Assembly (NCBI GenBank): GCA_033220425.1
Contig: CM065650.1
Span: 1,054,001 to 1,118,000 of the forward strand
DNA length: 64,000 bases
Origin: Lepraria neglecta
Lineage: Eukaryota > Ascomycota > Lecanoromycetes > Lecanorales > Stereocaulaceae
Reading direction: 5' to 3'
Below the pieces are notes generated by a model that searched no databases, was not told the DNA's origin, and saw only the letters and a list, made by a program, of their open reading frames with translations. The position numbers and the translations under genes were made by a program. Shown here piece after piece: positions 52,541 through 64,000 of the stretch. How positions within the stretch are numbered: position 1 is the first letter of the stretch; every line of letters starts with the position of its first letter.

Positions 52541-54322
52541 TCATTGCACTGTATATTCAGCAGGTGGTGCACTATCAGGCTCGTTGGTGTTCTCGTTTGC
52601 TCCATTTGTGCTTTGAGTATCGCTTGGCTCAGCTGGAGGCTGAGTTGCTTCAGCCGCTGGTTCTTTTGGCTGCTCGACCTTTGACTCCCCATGCTCGCTC
52701 TTGCTCTTCTCACTCCCTTCGCTCGTCCGCTTAGGCCTTATGCGGTGGGACTTCTTCGGAGGAGTCTTAAGCTCAACCTTTTCATGTGTCTTTTGGGCGG
52801 AACTCTGTGTGGGACGCATCATTCTCTCTAGGAAGCTCCCTGGTGGTGCTGGCGCACCTGCCATACTCATTCGAGACTTTGGCGCTTTGACCTTTTCAAG
52901 AGGCTTAGATCCGGTAGGTAGAGACGCGCGGGATGCCTTTGGCCCTGGAGGTTTAGGATTCGAGGTGGCTCGGCCCCGGATTACAGACGCCATGTTCATA
53001 GGCCTTCGGTCGCCTATTGACGGTGGGGCACCATCCAATTTGGCGGCAGATGCTGCAGTCGGTGCAGTAGCTGAAGCAGGCAAGCGAACCGGGCGTGTCG
53101 GCGACTTGGGCTTAGGTTTCGTCAACGCTGAGGCCATAGGTTCTGGTTTCTTGACGGGTTTCGTAGTCGATGTACTAGCTGGTTGAGTCGGCTTTGACAT
53201 TGGTGCTATGGGCGGTTTTGATACGCCAGATAGTCGGCTTGCTGGCTTCCTGCTGTCTTTGGCCACTTCTTTCTTTGGCTCTTTTGAAGGCACTGCCTTG
53301 GGAGATGCCGCCTTTACGGGCGATGCCGCTTTCGATAGTGGCTGCTTGCCAGTTCCGGTTGCACTAGTTGGGGTACGCGGTGCTGACGTTGCAGTCTTTT
53401 GTGGCTTAGTCTTAGATGCCTCGGGGGCAGTCGACGGCGCTGACGCAGCAGCAGGTTGGGTTTCTATTGACGCAGGAGGAGCAGCTTTGGGCTTCGGCTC
53501 TGGTGCTGGCTTCGCAGCCTGTGCCTCTTTTGCCTTGTCATTCGTAGCGCTAGCAACTGGGGCTTTGGCTTGTGCGGTGGTAGGTTGGGATGGCGCTGAC
53601 TTCGTCGTTTGGGCCTCTTTTGGCTTCCCATTGACGGGCCCAGTAATTTGGGCCTTGGTTTGCGGTTTGGAAGGCTGTGATGTGGCAGCAGCCGCTGTAG
53701 ACTTCGATGGCTTCGATATCCCTGCCTTCTTTGCTTCTTTCTCTTCGAACGGTGAGCCCTTCAGTATAGAACCTAAGCCTGGTGTCTCGTCCGCAAGGGC
53801 AGCTCCACCGGAGACGGCCCCTTCATCTTTTGGGTCTGCAGGTAGCATGCCAGCTGTATCATCCTCGGCAGTGGAGACTGGCTTGTCTGGGTTTGCGTTT
53901 GTTGCAGCACCAGTTGCTGCCTCCGGCTTACTTGCAGGTTTAGATTTAGCCGGTGATTGAGCTTCTGTGACATTGATTGCTGGGTTTGCTGTGTCCAGAG
54001 GATGCACTCCATTTCCGTTTGTCTTCGGCTTGTCCATAGCTTCACCATTCATACCGGTAATAGCTGGTTTTGACGTTTCAGTACTGTCTCCGGCCACAGC
54101 CTCATTGACACCATCCAAACCTTTTAACCCGAGTTCTGAAGTCATGTGTCCACTTGGCTCAACGGCAACAAAGCTCGTCCGGACTTTTGACAAAGGTCTC
54201 GAGCTGCTGCTTGTAACGCTGCCAGCTGGGGATCGACCTCGAGAAGGTGGGGAAGTGTCTTCCCCTTGCTGTTCGAATCTTGCCCGAAGGGAAGCAACAC
54301 CGCTAGGAGAGCGTGAGGACAT
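52541..54322 (-). CDS. Disordered Ala/Pro/Lys/Ser-rich conserved fungal protein
   Basis: Single exon, 593 aa. Almost the whole protein is low-complexity (Ala, Pro, Ser, Lys, Thr), but both ends look conserved in fungi: the start with SLRARFEQQ and a RPLSKVRTSFVAVE segment, and a C-terminal part with PGSFLERMMRPTQSS, HEKVELKTPP and a basic RIRPKR. The repeated KPKPKSP, SPKAAP and KEAQ patterns are compositional, not a true tandem repeat. No enzyme domain, signal peptide or membrane segment is present. The high pI and Pro/Ser content suit a cytosolic scaffold or cytoskeleton-associated protein; function is unknown. Confidence 0.75.
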   Translation of the reverse strand: MSSRSPSGVASLRARFEQQGEDTSPPSRGRSPAGSVTSSSSRPLSKVRTSFVAVEPSGHMTSELGLKGLDGVNEAVAGDSTETSKPAITGMNGEAMDKPKTNGNGVHPLDTANPAINVTEAQSPAKSKPASKPEAATGAATNANPDKPVSTAEDDTAGMLPADPKDEGAVSGGAALADETPGLGSILKGSPFEEKEAKKAGISKPSKSTAAAATSQPSKPQTKAQITGPVNGKPKEAQTTKSAPSQPTTAQAKAPVASATNDKAKEAQAAKPAPEPKPKAAPPASIETQPAAASAPSTAPEASKTKPQKTATSAPRTPTSATGTGKQPLSKAASPVKAASPKAVPSKEPKKEVAKDSRKPASRLSGVSKPPIAPMSKPTQPASTSTTKPVKKPEPMASALTKPKPKSPTRPVRLPASATAPTAASAAKLDGAPPSIGDRRPMNMASVIRGRATSNPKPPGPKASRASLPTGSKPLEKVKAPKSRMSMAGAPAPPGSFLERMMRPTQSSAQKTHEKVELKTPPKKSHRIRPKRTSEGSEKSKSEHGESKVEQPKEPAAEATQPPAEPSDTQSTNGANENTNEPDSAPPAEYTVQ

Positions 54323-54966
54323 GACTGCGAATCAAGAGCGCCGTTAGCACATGCTATGCAATGCTAACACAGCATGCAGAGTCATGTTTGTGGAGCCATG
54401 AGCCCAAGGAGGTGAGACATGGTCAGGGATCTGCGGCCCAAGGCATGCATGCAGCCGGACCGCGTCGCGCAGCAGTAGTGTTTGTTGACAGGAGAGTAGG
54501 GTGCCAACTTACAAAAGCTTCAATTCAATGGCTTTGTCTTTGCGACTAAGCAAATCATCACGGCTGGGCACTCTTTGACAGTGTTGGTCGAGCTCAGTGC
54601 TGAGCTCTAGCAGTAAAAAGGAGTATTTACATCGGTCTTGCACAATTAAGCTACGCGTTTGTACTAGAGCACCGGCTATTCCTTCCTAATCTGTCCAATT
54701 TGTCCAAGAAATCCTACAAAATAGGCCAATAAATAGCTGCCATACATCTTCGTGACATCATAAATCCATCACATTGTCCATTAGAATTGTTATCACTCGA
54801 GTGGTTGTTTCTTGGGGTCCAGCCCTAACGGTCAATCCAAGAGCCAACAGCCCGGCCAGCCTCGCTCACTCTCTTGGTTTCATACAAGAGTGTCCGTGAG
54901 CGCTGATGGGAGGAAGACCACGTAGGTACCCAGGAAGACCAATTACATCCCCAAATGCTAAGCTTT
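54323..54966. other. Intergenic
   Basis: An 18-bp palindrome-like motif (GAGCTCAG-TG-CTGAGCTC) lies at 54590-54607. No gene is supported. Confidence 0.5.
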
Positions 54967-56622
54967 TCAACCAATCTTCTTCTCCAGTCTCTTGAAAAAG
55001 CGGTTGACCCCCTTGTCTACCCTAGAGGTACCTTGTTCAAGCCTCCCTGCCGGCGACTCTGGAGCAGCGGAGGATTTAGACGGCTTGTGCTTTGACGCCT
55101 CCTCTTGCGTAGGCCTGTACACCTGACTGTGGATATCGTACTCATTGCCCTGGGCTTGATGCTGATGTTGCGATTGCTGCTGATTGTACCGGTAGTCGGA
55201 GTAACCACCCACGAGCTCAGGCTCCTCATGACCTTGCGGGGTGTAATTTGCGTATTGTGGCTGTAGATGTTGAAGCGGTTGTCGATGACCGCCAACGTAA
55301 GAATCGCCAAGTATCTGAGTAGCTGGTGATTCTAGAGGCTGGCTGTCTTGGCTATAGAAAGGGGCAGGCGACTCTTGAGGAGGCGGGCTGAAAGCGGGGA
55401 CAAGTTGCTGAGAGCTCGGGGAAGCTGTATTCTGAGGTTGTTGAGGAGGAGGGGCAAAGGAGGGGTTAGGTGTGTATGGACTGACTGAACCTCGGCCACT
55501 CTGCGGTGGAGGATGTGGAAATGATGATACGCTAGACGTCCGCTGACGTTGAGCCAATGGCGGCGGCGAGGCATGAGAAGAGGTATAGGACTGAGCGGGC
55601 TGAGGACTAACGTATCCCTGTGATGTCTGTGGCTGCCCGTAAGGTGGTCGAGAAAGCGAGCTTTGCGGAGACATTGCTTGGGCATGATCGCGATAGGCAG
55701 CACCAGCCAGCCCAGTGCCAGCTTCAGCATCCTCAGGTGGTGGAGTTTTCTCGCGGTGCTTGATGGGCTCTGGAGCAGCCGGAGCAGCCGGATTGTATGC
55801 TAGAGGCTGGAACTCTGCCGGGTCTTGCGCCTTCGGCGTTTCCTGCCTTGTTGCTTCCCTGGGTGCACTCCCACTTGGTGAGGTTGCCGCTCCTCTTGAA
55901 GCCGTCCTTGAGTTGCGAGTCTGTCCGTTATGATAGGCTGGATCCTGAATAGCCACGTTCTCCAATTGTTGTACCACGGGACTCATCAGTCCCTCGTGGG
56001 GTGCTGGAGCGCGCGGTGCATTCAATATCTCTACCTGATCAGGCTGGAGCTTTTTTTGGACAGCACCCACAAAGTTGTTTGCATCTTCAGCTGTCCAAAA
56101 GTAGATGTCCAGGGTATGCAGCCGGAAAAGGTATTTCCCCTCGTTCCTGGGATCTGTGTTTGGAAGTCGCCAATGATGCTCTGGTTGTTGAACGGGGGAA
56201 GAAGTTCCCCCATGAAGACCTCCATAGCCATCGACTGTTATTGTACACAAGGTAGGGTGCTTGTGGGATTGACGAACGATTGTAGACTCCATGGCTAAGA
56301 AAGCCCCATACTTTAGCTTGTGGCAGCACCCGTAGAGGGGGGTTTCTACTACTTACAACCAGTGAAGGCATCCTGTTCTGGCTTGCCCACGTTGTTGGCT
56401 ATCTCCAACCTGCCCCCGATACCATCCTTGCTGCCATAAAAGTATAGATACGATCCCTTGTCGAACCGGTGTGCTGGTGGCCGTGGTGTAGGCGTGCTGA
56501 AATAGTAGTGAACATCGGCGAAGCTACGGATGGAGCGTTAGCATGATGAGCTACGAGGTTGTCACTTTTATGTAGGCTCTTTACACAGTCAACAGGCGTT
56601 CTTCTCCCTTGTTCGCTGCCAT
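54967..56622 (-). CDS. Conserved fungal protein with folded N-terminus and Gln/Pro-rich tail
   Basis: Model: exons 56622-56585, 56523-56357 and 56294-54967, with introns of 61 and 62 nt, giving 510 aa. Residues 1-160 are folded-looking (FADVHYYFSTPTPRPP, KGSYLYFYGSK, LFRLHTLDIYFWTAEDANNF, three separate parts), with mixed strands and a final helix. From about 165 on the chain is disordered and rich in Pro, Gln and Ser. It ends in a basic amphipathic helix (VDKGVNRFFKRLEKKIG) that could contact membrane or a partner. The small first exon of 38 nt is supported by phase and by the natural MAANKGEERLL start. I do not recognise a named family. It is divergent from the DDX60-like helicase. Confidence 0.78.
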
Positions 56623-57162
56623 CCTCAAGATCTGCAGCTCGCTAAGCTTCACTGAGCTTCTTCGGAGATTCGGTGGGGGCCTGTAGTCCTCTCAGGTCTC
56701 TTTTGAAGATACGGTGACTCTTGTCTGAAACTTCACGGTGTCACTGAAATAGGGGTTAAAGAGCTGGAGGTATCTCGAACTGTCTCACCCGCGGCGCCAT
56801 CTTTAGCCCAAGCGCCGGCGGCTACAGCCTTTCCGAAGCCAGGGTCGCACAACCTCGAACGTGACTTTAATTATTTTCGTAGCACAATAGACATGAGCTG
56901 AGCATTGTCTTTTTACATGTCACGTTTGGATTTTCAGCATGTTGTTTGTCCCACATGTAGGTAACGAGTAATGAATGGACATTAAGTACACGGATACTTG
57001 CCGCATGCTTTTTTTACTGCCCGAGGCCCATCAAGTGAAACCACCGTGCATCAGCCCACTTTGAGCTTTCACCGCCGGCTGAATTCACCTCTTCTACCTC
57101 AACTCCCCTACCCAGCAAATACGATCTGAATCGAAAACTTCTATATCTTTAGGTTGCCCAGC
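56623..57162. promoter_or_regulatory. Divergent promoter region
   Basis: 540 bp between the start codons of the Gln/Pro-rich protein and the DDX60-like helicase. No motif is named with confidence. Confidence 0.5.
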
Positions 57163-60100
57163 ATGGCAAATCTCGAGAGGTCTGATACCGAATCGAAACT
57201 ACAGGATTGGTATGTCGGTTCGCTGTTTTGAGATGGATGTCTACTGACACCCACTTCCCACAGGTATGGCTCAATGTCGGCACGACGAGTGGACTTAGTT
57301 GGCGATTATGCCGGAAAAGAACTCTTTCTGCTAGAGGGGGACTCGCTTTTGCTTCAGTGCTTTAGCAATCCCAAATTGGACTTTGATGGTAATTTGCTAG
57401 CTTCATCAAACGAAAACGCAGTGGCACTAGCTGACCGTATCACCTTGATCAGACGGTTTCCAGCTATTACATGCCGTTTATGCTGTTGAGAACCACTTGC
57501 TAGCCCTGACACAGAGACATTGCAATTTCCACATCGCCTTCTTCGAATCTCATCGAGAATTTTGTGTTGCTCGAGGAGTCTCCAAAATTCAACGCCCTAA
57601 ATACTTGCTCGCAAGGTCCATCATTCGCCGGCATCTCAAGGTTAACCTGGCACAGTCGCACCCATCAATAAGGATCGAGACCTTCAGATCAATCCAGGAC
57701 GAGTCATTCCGGGCGTATCTCACAGCTACTGGCGTGTACTTCATCATGTGTCATGATGGTGCAAGTTCAGGGTTCCCATCTAGAGACAAGGGTCCTGAAG
57801 AGCAGAGTGGCATGAGAGATGCCAACGTTGAGACCCAAGAGGCATCAAGGAAAACGGGTCTCAGAGCAATGATTTACGTTCTAATACGCCAAGGTTACAA
57901 CATTGCTCTAATCAACGGATTGGAATTTATAGACACAAAGGTAAGGTCAACCCTGGGCCTTGGAGTATAGTTGTTGATTGATATAACAAATAGGTGATGA
58001 CTATGGTGGTCGAAGGATCACGCGTGTCAAAGCTTCAGTATCAGCTTAATCCGGATGAGATTCCAAGCTTGACACACTCCAATGACAAGAGCGAGATGTC
58101 CTCTTTAGAGCGCTCGCTCTCTGCGCTTGGGCTACGACCAGGACCAAACTCTTCGGATGACGCCAGTGAAGACGGCGACGGCCGGAAAGCAAAATCCAGG
58201 CATGAAAACATTGGTCTCGGAAAGTTAGAGTGCCAATGCTCATCCTCTCAAACGGAATCCTCCAGTGACCTTACAGAACGAGTGGACCTGACCATCCTTG
58301 TCCTTGGGAGAATGCTTAAGGAGAAGCTCGTGACAGAGTCTCTGGCTACATCCTTCCTTATTCATACTGTTCTAATAGGATCAACACCACTGTCTGAACG
58401 ACGTCTCGCATTGGCGAGCCGGCATGACAACGGAAAGAACCCAATGGACTCTTTCCTTGTGAATTTCTCGAATCTGTCATGCATCCTGCTTTCAGACAAA
58501 ATTTGGGCAACGACGATGGAGGCCAGAAACGTGATATGCGACATATCGGATCTAATTGATGGTCGGCTGTTTGAAGCCGTGTCTACTAATACGAAGCAAT
58601 ACGGTTTCGACCTCCAGCAGACTTCGTCATTTGAGAAGTTCGCTCGTGGTCTATGTGCAATATCTGGTGTACATCTCAGTCCTCCACCAAGCGTGTCGGC
58701 TACCGATACCTCTACCCAGACGATGAACGGCTCAAGTCCGTGGGACCTGGCTATCTTACCGTTCTCGAACCCGGTCTTTGACAAACACTTGGCTTCAATC
58801 AACATTCAAACAGCCCCATCCAAGGCTTCGGGGCGACAATCTGGTCGAATATACCGAGAAGTTACCCATTGGCACAACGCAAAGAGGCGATTGGACCCAA
58901 AAGCGACCCTGCAAACTCCTGCTACGGAGAAAGAGAAAAAGCGTGCCTTGCGGCGAAATCAATTTTTTATGGCCGAGATGCAGGCCTACGCTGCAAGCCT
59001 CACCAACGCAGCTGGAAAAGCGTTGGAACCCGAGATTGTGACTGTATCTGGAGGCAGCTTCCCTGAAAGCATAAAGGACAGTAAAGCAGCGAAGCCAGCT
59101 GCGGATAAAGTCCAGAAGACGAAGGCTACACCCAACCGAAAGAAAGCCATGCTGGAAGACATTGCGGCCAATAAAGCCATCAAAGACAACCAGACAGACG
59201 AGAAGGTCTTCTCTGCATGGCGAACGGTGCGCAAAAATCTCGAAGCTGAGCGTTCCCTACAAGCGAAATATCTCAAGATTCAGACATATCTACGGGATCT
59301 TCCAGACGCGAAAAGAGCAGTGCTGCAATGTGAGGTTGAATTACATCTATTATGCATACTGGTGGAGATGTATAGCATACTACGGAAGGAATCAGAGTCG
59401 AGAGCGGCTGCTTCGTTGAGGGAAGAGATCTTCGGTATAGCTGCGCTCATATGGGACACAAGCCGAAGGTTAGCCTCCATGGAAGGCCTCACAAAGACTA
59501 TTGCAAAAAACCTAGATGACATTGTCAAAATGCTCGGGCTGCCAGATCCCGGCATCCCTAAAGTCCAGAGTGAGCGCAAGTTGGCCCACGACCCTGCTTT
59601 GCTGTTGCCGTTGCCGAGGGAGAGCTCGCTCGCGGTACATCTGGGCAATAAAGAGTTCCAACTTTTGCATTGCGGCCCATACATGGATCGCAATCTTGAC
59701 TCGGCCCCAGATTCACGAGTTCCCTTTCACCCCGATGCCTGGCAGCGCCTCGTATTGGATGAACTAGACGCAAAGAATAGCGTATTCGTGGTGGCCCCCA
59801 CGAGCGCTGGCAAGACGTTCATATCTTTCTATGCCATGGAGAAAATCCTCCGAGCCGATGACGACAGCGTCCTGGTCTACGTGGCTCCGACAAAAGCGTT
59901 GGTGAATCAAATTGCTGCTGAGATACAAGCGCGCTTCAGGAAAACTTACAAGCACGCTGGGAAATCAGTATGGGCTATTCACACTCGAGATTATCGTATC
60001 AATAACCCTTCCGGATGCCAGATTCTAGTCACCGTCCCCCACATACTGCAGATTATGCTGCTAGCGCCAAGCAACGCCAAGTCGTGGTCGCCGAGGGTCA

Positions 60101-63086
60101 AGTACATCATTTTCGACGAGATCCATTCGATTGGGCAAGCCGAGGATGGTGTTGTCTGGGAACAACTCTTGCTTCTTGCACCATGTCCGATCATTGCGTT
60201 ATCAGCTACAGTTGGCAATCCCGAAATGTTCAATTCCTGGTTAAGCTCTACGCAGCAATCGTCTGGGCGTGAGGTGACGATGATCAAGCACCAGCATCGC
60301 TATTCTGACCTGCGTAAGTTTTTGTTCAATCCACCGAAGAAGTTCGCCTTCCTTGGGCTTGCAGACCGCTCTTCTTTTGCTACGTTGGGCCTTGATGGCC
60401 TTGAAGGGCTTGCATTTGTCCATCCAATTGCAAGTCTAGTTAATAAGTCCAGAGGTATGCCTGATGACCTTAGCTTGGAGGCAAGAGATTGTCTCTCCTT
60501 GTACCAAACTATGAAGAAGCATGAGACCGCTGAGTTCCCTGTGGACCCTACCCTAAATCCCTCGAACCACGACATCCTACCAGGTGTCATTCGAAAAGCA
60601 CATATTATCAAATGGGAGCAGAGTCTCAAGACTCTGCTGAAGAAGTGGATGGCCAACGACCATTCGCCCTTTGACAAGGTCTTGGAAGATCTTAGTCATT
60701 CCATGGAAGTTGCATCGAGTCCGGACAAGCAGGTCTCTAAGGGAGAAATATCGGAGGTAGAAGACGACAACTTCGTGAACGTTGAGCCCGGAAATCTTTA
60801 CGCAACAACACTTCCCTTGCTTTGCAAGCTCCATGAACGCAACGCATTGCCAGCCATCTTTTTCAATTACGATCGTCGCCAGTGTGAGGGCATTGCTCTG
60901 AATCTCCTAATGCAGCTAGAGGATGCAGAATCCCAATGGAAAGAGACGAGTCCCGCGTGGAAGAGTAAGCTCAAAGGCTTTGAAGAGTACAAAAAGAATC
61001 AGGCAAAGGCAGGTGTCAAGAAACATGTGAAAGTAGCAGCCAAGAAGAAAGGGAAGGAAGATGACGACGATCCAGGTTCAAAAATGGACAGAATGCAAGA
61101 CGCCGCCAGTGATGAAGCCAATCCGTATGCCAACTTTGATCCCGAAGCCCCTGTAGATGGGTTTCATTTTGCTGCAAAGCAAAAAGCCGAAGCGTCAGAG
61201 TTATCAGGATACTTCTATCAGATGATGAGGCGAGGCGTTTCCCCTTGGTTAACGCTTGCCCTACGAAGAGGCATTGGCGTTCATCACGCTGGTATGAATC
61301 GGAAATACCGTCAGGTTGTTGAGATGTTGTTCCGAAAAGGCTATCTACGTGTGGTGATAGCAACAGGCACGCTGGCGCTTGGTATCAATATGCCTTGTGC
61401 TACTGTCGTGTTCTCTGGCGACAGCATCTTCCTCACAGCTTTGAATTTTCGACAGGCAGCAGGTCGTGCTGGAAGACGTGGCTTTGACTTACTCGGCAAT
61501 GTTGTGTTCCAGAACATCAGCCATGGAAAAATTTGTCGACTCCTGAGTTCGCGATTACCAGACCTCAATGGCCATTTTCCAGTCACCACTACCCTAGTCC
61601 TAAGGCTCTTCTCTCTTCTAAATGAGTCTGATGACTCACCGTACGCTGTCAGAGCCATCAATTCGCTGCTCTCGCAACCCAGGCTTTATCTGGACGGACC
61701 AGCCTTCAAGGACCAGGTACTGCATCATCTGAGATTCTCTATTGAATACCTTAGAAGGCAGGATCTCCTGAGTGTTCAAGGAACTCCCATCAATTTGGCT
61801 GGCCTGACCTCCCATCTCTACTTTACGGAGAATTCAAGCTTTGCTCTGAATGCTCTCATCAAAGGGGAATACTTCCATGAACTCTGCTCAGAGATCGATA
61901 CTAAGGAATCCCATGTCTTGCGGACGCTGATGATAGTGATGGCGCATCTCTTCGGCCGACGCCCATGCAGAGAGGTAATGTTTGCCCTATTATTCTTATA
62001 TACGTCAAAGACTAATTTTTCCTCGTGCTAGGCTGATGCAGAATACGTTGAAAACATCGTCAAGCGGTCGTCCTCAATCGTTTTCCTGCCACCTCTACCC
62101 GCAGAGGCAGTAAGCATCCTGCGAAAACACAATGAAGACACCCTTCAAGTCTTCACCACCTATGTCAGAACTTTCGTGGATCAACATGTCAAAACGGATG
62201 ACAACAAGTTGCCATTGACAGGCATTAAGGCTGGTGGTGCTGACGACAGTTTTACTCTTCCAGGATCCTTGTCTCCGGCCAAGGTGAGATCATCGTTCGT
62301 CGCCTTGTCGGGTCATGGCGACACTTTCGAGAGCATTTCGGACCTGTGTCGAACGACCCGTAGCGGAGTATTCCTAGAGGAGGCCGTCATTCCTCATTTG
62401 GACGTTTACCCTGACGAATCGAAAACTCCGTTAAACGCATGTACGTATAAAGCATCCCTTGAAGGAACGAAAACTCCGCTAACCGCTTCCGATTTCAAAC
62501 ATAGATCTCTATGACTTTTATATGCATGGGAGTTTAGACACGCTAGAGAAGGCAAACGGTATTAGGAAATCTGACGTCTGGTTCGTGCTCAATGGTAAAG
62601 ATTCCTGTGCCTGGCACGGTTAATTGCTTTCAACTCTCAACTGACGTAAATCATTCAGACTTTTCTCTCGTCCTTGCAACTATCACCGCCAGCTTGGCAA
62701 ACTTCTTGAAGCTGCCAGAGTCAGATTTGAGCTTGGCCGAAATTACCGGAGAAGGCGACGAGCACGAAAATCTTGAAGACGAAAAATTCGCAGCAGATTC
62801 AACAGACACAGAGAGCACGGCCACATCAACCGCGACCGCAGACACTGGTAGAACCTCCATCATGACCGGATCATCAACGGCATCAAAAGCGAAGACAAAG
62901 AAGAAGGCGAAAGATTCATGGGACGATTCCGAAGACGATGAGGAGGATGAGCAAGGAGCGGCGAATGGAGCGGTAGAAGATGATCTTTCGAAAGAGGAGT
63001 TGGAGAGAGGATTCCTGAATGTCTACAAGGCGATGAAAAAGCTACGATTCGAATTCGATACGAAGTTCCGGAAGATATTCGCATGA
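57163..63086 (+). CDS. DDX60-like Ski2-family RNA helicase
   Basis: Model with seven exons: 57163-57209, 57264-57388, 57453-57940, 57994-61974, 62032-62440, 62505-62594 and 62659-63086, giving 1855 aa. All six introns are 53-64 nt and every join keeps frame. Helicase motifs: Walker A APTSAGKT at 821-828, DEIH box at 928-931, an SAT motif, GVHHAGMNRKYR, and motif VI QAAGRAGRRG from 1374. The long N-terminal region, a Lys/Glu-rich insert before the second RecA domain and the RTTRSGVFLEEAVIP plus FSLVLATI parts near the end are DDX60 features. In animals DDX60 acts in antiviral RNA sensing and translation arrest. Fungal members are little studied; an RNA surveillance role is inference. Confidence 0.93.
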
Positions 63087-63324
63087 GCGTGTCATGATAG
63101 ACAGGGCAGTTATGAATGGGAAAACTGAATTCGATAAACTGGTAGGGTAAATTTCACGGCCATAATGCGAACAATTTTCAACCATGAACGCATCATTTCA
63201 CTTCGAACTTGATTTCTGCAGGCCTCATCTCCCAGCCTTTCTTCTCTTGAGCATGTTAATGAGGGCGTCAGACGTCCTTATTTGATCATGGCACTATCTC
63301 AAGTGAAAGAACCAAGTGGCCCAT
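63087..63324. other. 3' region of the helicase gene
   Basis: No feature beyond a probable 3' UTR was seen. Confidence 0.4.
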
Positions 63325-63537
63325 ATGAAATATACAGCTCATTCCATCCTCCTCATCCTCCTACTCACTCACTCCCTCCCAACAACCAACCTCTTTACAA
63401 CCTTCATCCCCCCATGCCCAAAAAGACATTCCTCCAACCTCGTCCCATCCTTCAGACGTATCCCTACAAGTGCCAAAGCGTCTGGTTTACGGTATCCATA
63501 TTTCGAAAATGCAATCTCCACGATCCAACAAAGGTAG
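63325..63537 (+). CDS. Doubtful small secreted protein
   Basis: 70-codon ORF that starts MKYTAHSILLILLLTHSLPT, a good signal-peptide shape, followed by a basic mature part with one Cys. Against it: minus-strand ORFs overlap the same bases (63686-63369 and 63867-63622) and could be two exons of a different small protein. No family is recognised for either, and no intron was proven. Kept only because of the clear signal-like N-terminus. Confidence 0.3.
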   Translation: MKYTAHSILLILLLTHSLPTTNLFTTFIPPCPKRHSSNLVPSFRRIPTSAKASGLRYPYFENAISTIQQR

Positions 63538-64000
63538 AATTTCTGATCTTTGTGATTTTGCAGAAGGAGAATGTCATCTTCATTAAGAAGTGGGTCATCC
63601 TTCCTGCACACTTGTTCGTAGTTAGTGTAGTGTGGGGGGCATGATATCTTCATAGAATTCTTCGATATACTCGGAAAGTTCTTCACGGGTTTCTGCGGAG
63701 GAGAGATAGAGGTTTATCTCGTAGGGTCCCATCGCTACAGTGAGCAATAATAGTGAATGGAGGACAGCCGTAGTACCATAGGAGGTCTTCGGTTTGAGAA
63801 GGAGTAGAGTAAGGGACAAAAAGATTTCGCATTTAGCAAAGAACGAGGGTTGCAGTAGATAAGGCATGTGAAATGACCATTCAAGGTAGGCGCACTAGTA
63901 CATCTGTACCATGGTTCCATATAGTAGTAACACTTCTTGGTCAAGAAGCTCAATCAAGGTGAGCAGAGGTGGTCCTTCTTATGTGGCGGGCCTATGACTG
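63538..64000. other. Right edge, no supported gene
   Basis: Overlapping short ORFs on the minus strand. The 63867-63622 frame has a hydrophobic start and an acidic end, but no family is seen. It may belong to a gene continuing outside the window. Confidence 0.35.

Noticed and set aside
53208-53960. 250-codon plus-strand ORF rich in Ala, Gly and Phe
   Set aside because: Antisense shadow of the disordered Ala/Pro/Lys-rich protein on the minus strand, with no domain of its own.
54590-54607. 18-bp palindrome-like sequence
   Set aside because: Single occurrence noticed, no neighbouring element; could be chance or a binding site, not claimed.

Overview
The window is nuclear DNA of a filamentous ascomycete (Pezizomycotina). 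Many introns are short (about 48-64 nt) with GT...AG ends and CTNAC-like branch sites. Gene families that are almost exclusively fungal are present: HET, HeLo and CHAT proteins, DUF3435 recombinases, short secreted proteins and a STE6-type ABC pump. The class cannot be fixed from the sequence alone. Gene models below were built by hand, joining reading frames across introns; exon joins are stated in each entry.

Region 1 (1-21.8 kb) is accessory and strongly decayed. It holds one intact gene for an intracellular lipoxygenase. Around it are broken remains: a CHAT-peptidase gene, a HeLo cell-death domain gene converging on it, a 495-bp hAT-like non-autonomous transposon with a perfect 8-bp target duplication, a broken DUF3435 tyrosine-recombinase gene, and a tandem array of three disrupted copies of a fungal-specific hypothetical family that share a 45-bp upstream element. 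A fourth, diverged relative lies at 20.4 kb. Many lesions are in-frame stops or key-residue losses that fit C:G to T:A change, as expected from repeat-induced point mutation (RIP). An intact TLC-domain membrane protein gene sits inside this region.

Region 2 (22-44.4 kb) is mostly ordinary. It has a GH18 chitinase with a long Ala/Ser/Pro linker, a small secreted protein, a divergent pair for mitochondrial ribosomal protein mS26 and the 60S assembly GTPase Nog2, an F-box gene, a PBDC1-like protein, an ABC-B full transporter, a single-pass membrane protein with PY motifs, an FBXO31-like F-box protein and a large coiled-coil protein. The unusually long (340 nt) Nog2 intron carries a plausible H/ACA snoRNA. 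This is notable because yeast NOG2 hosts snR191 in its intron.

Region 3 (44.4-51.3 kb) is an island bounded by two diverged copies of a 240-bp repeat. It contains a secreted serine hydrolase and a decayed HET-domain gene. Region 4 (51.5-63.1 kb) returns to conserved genes: mitochondrial uS8m, two low-complexity conserved fungal proteins and a seven-exon DDX60-like Ski2-family RNA helicase. The last 0.9 kb has only doubtful small ORFs.

The most interesting signals are the convergent HeLo/CHAT relic pair, with a HET relic elsewhere in the window; the intronic snoRNA candidate; the tandem decayed family with a shared promoter element; and the captain-like DUF3435 relic oriented toward the lipoxygenase/CHAT/HeLo segment.
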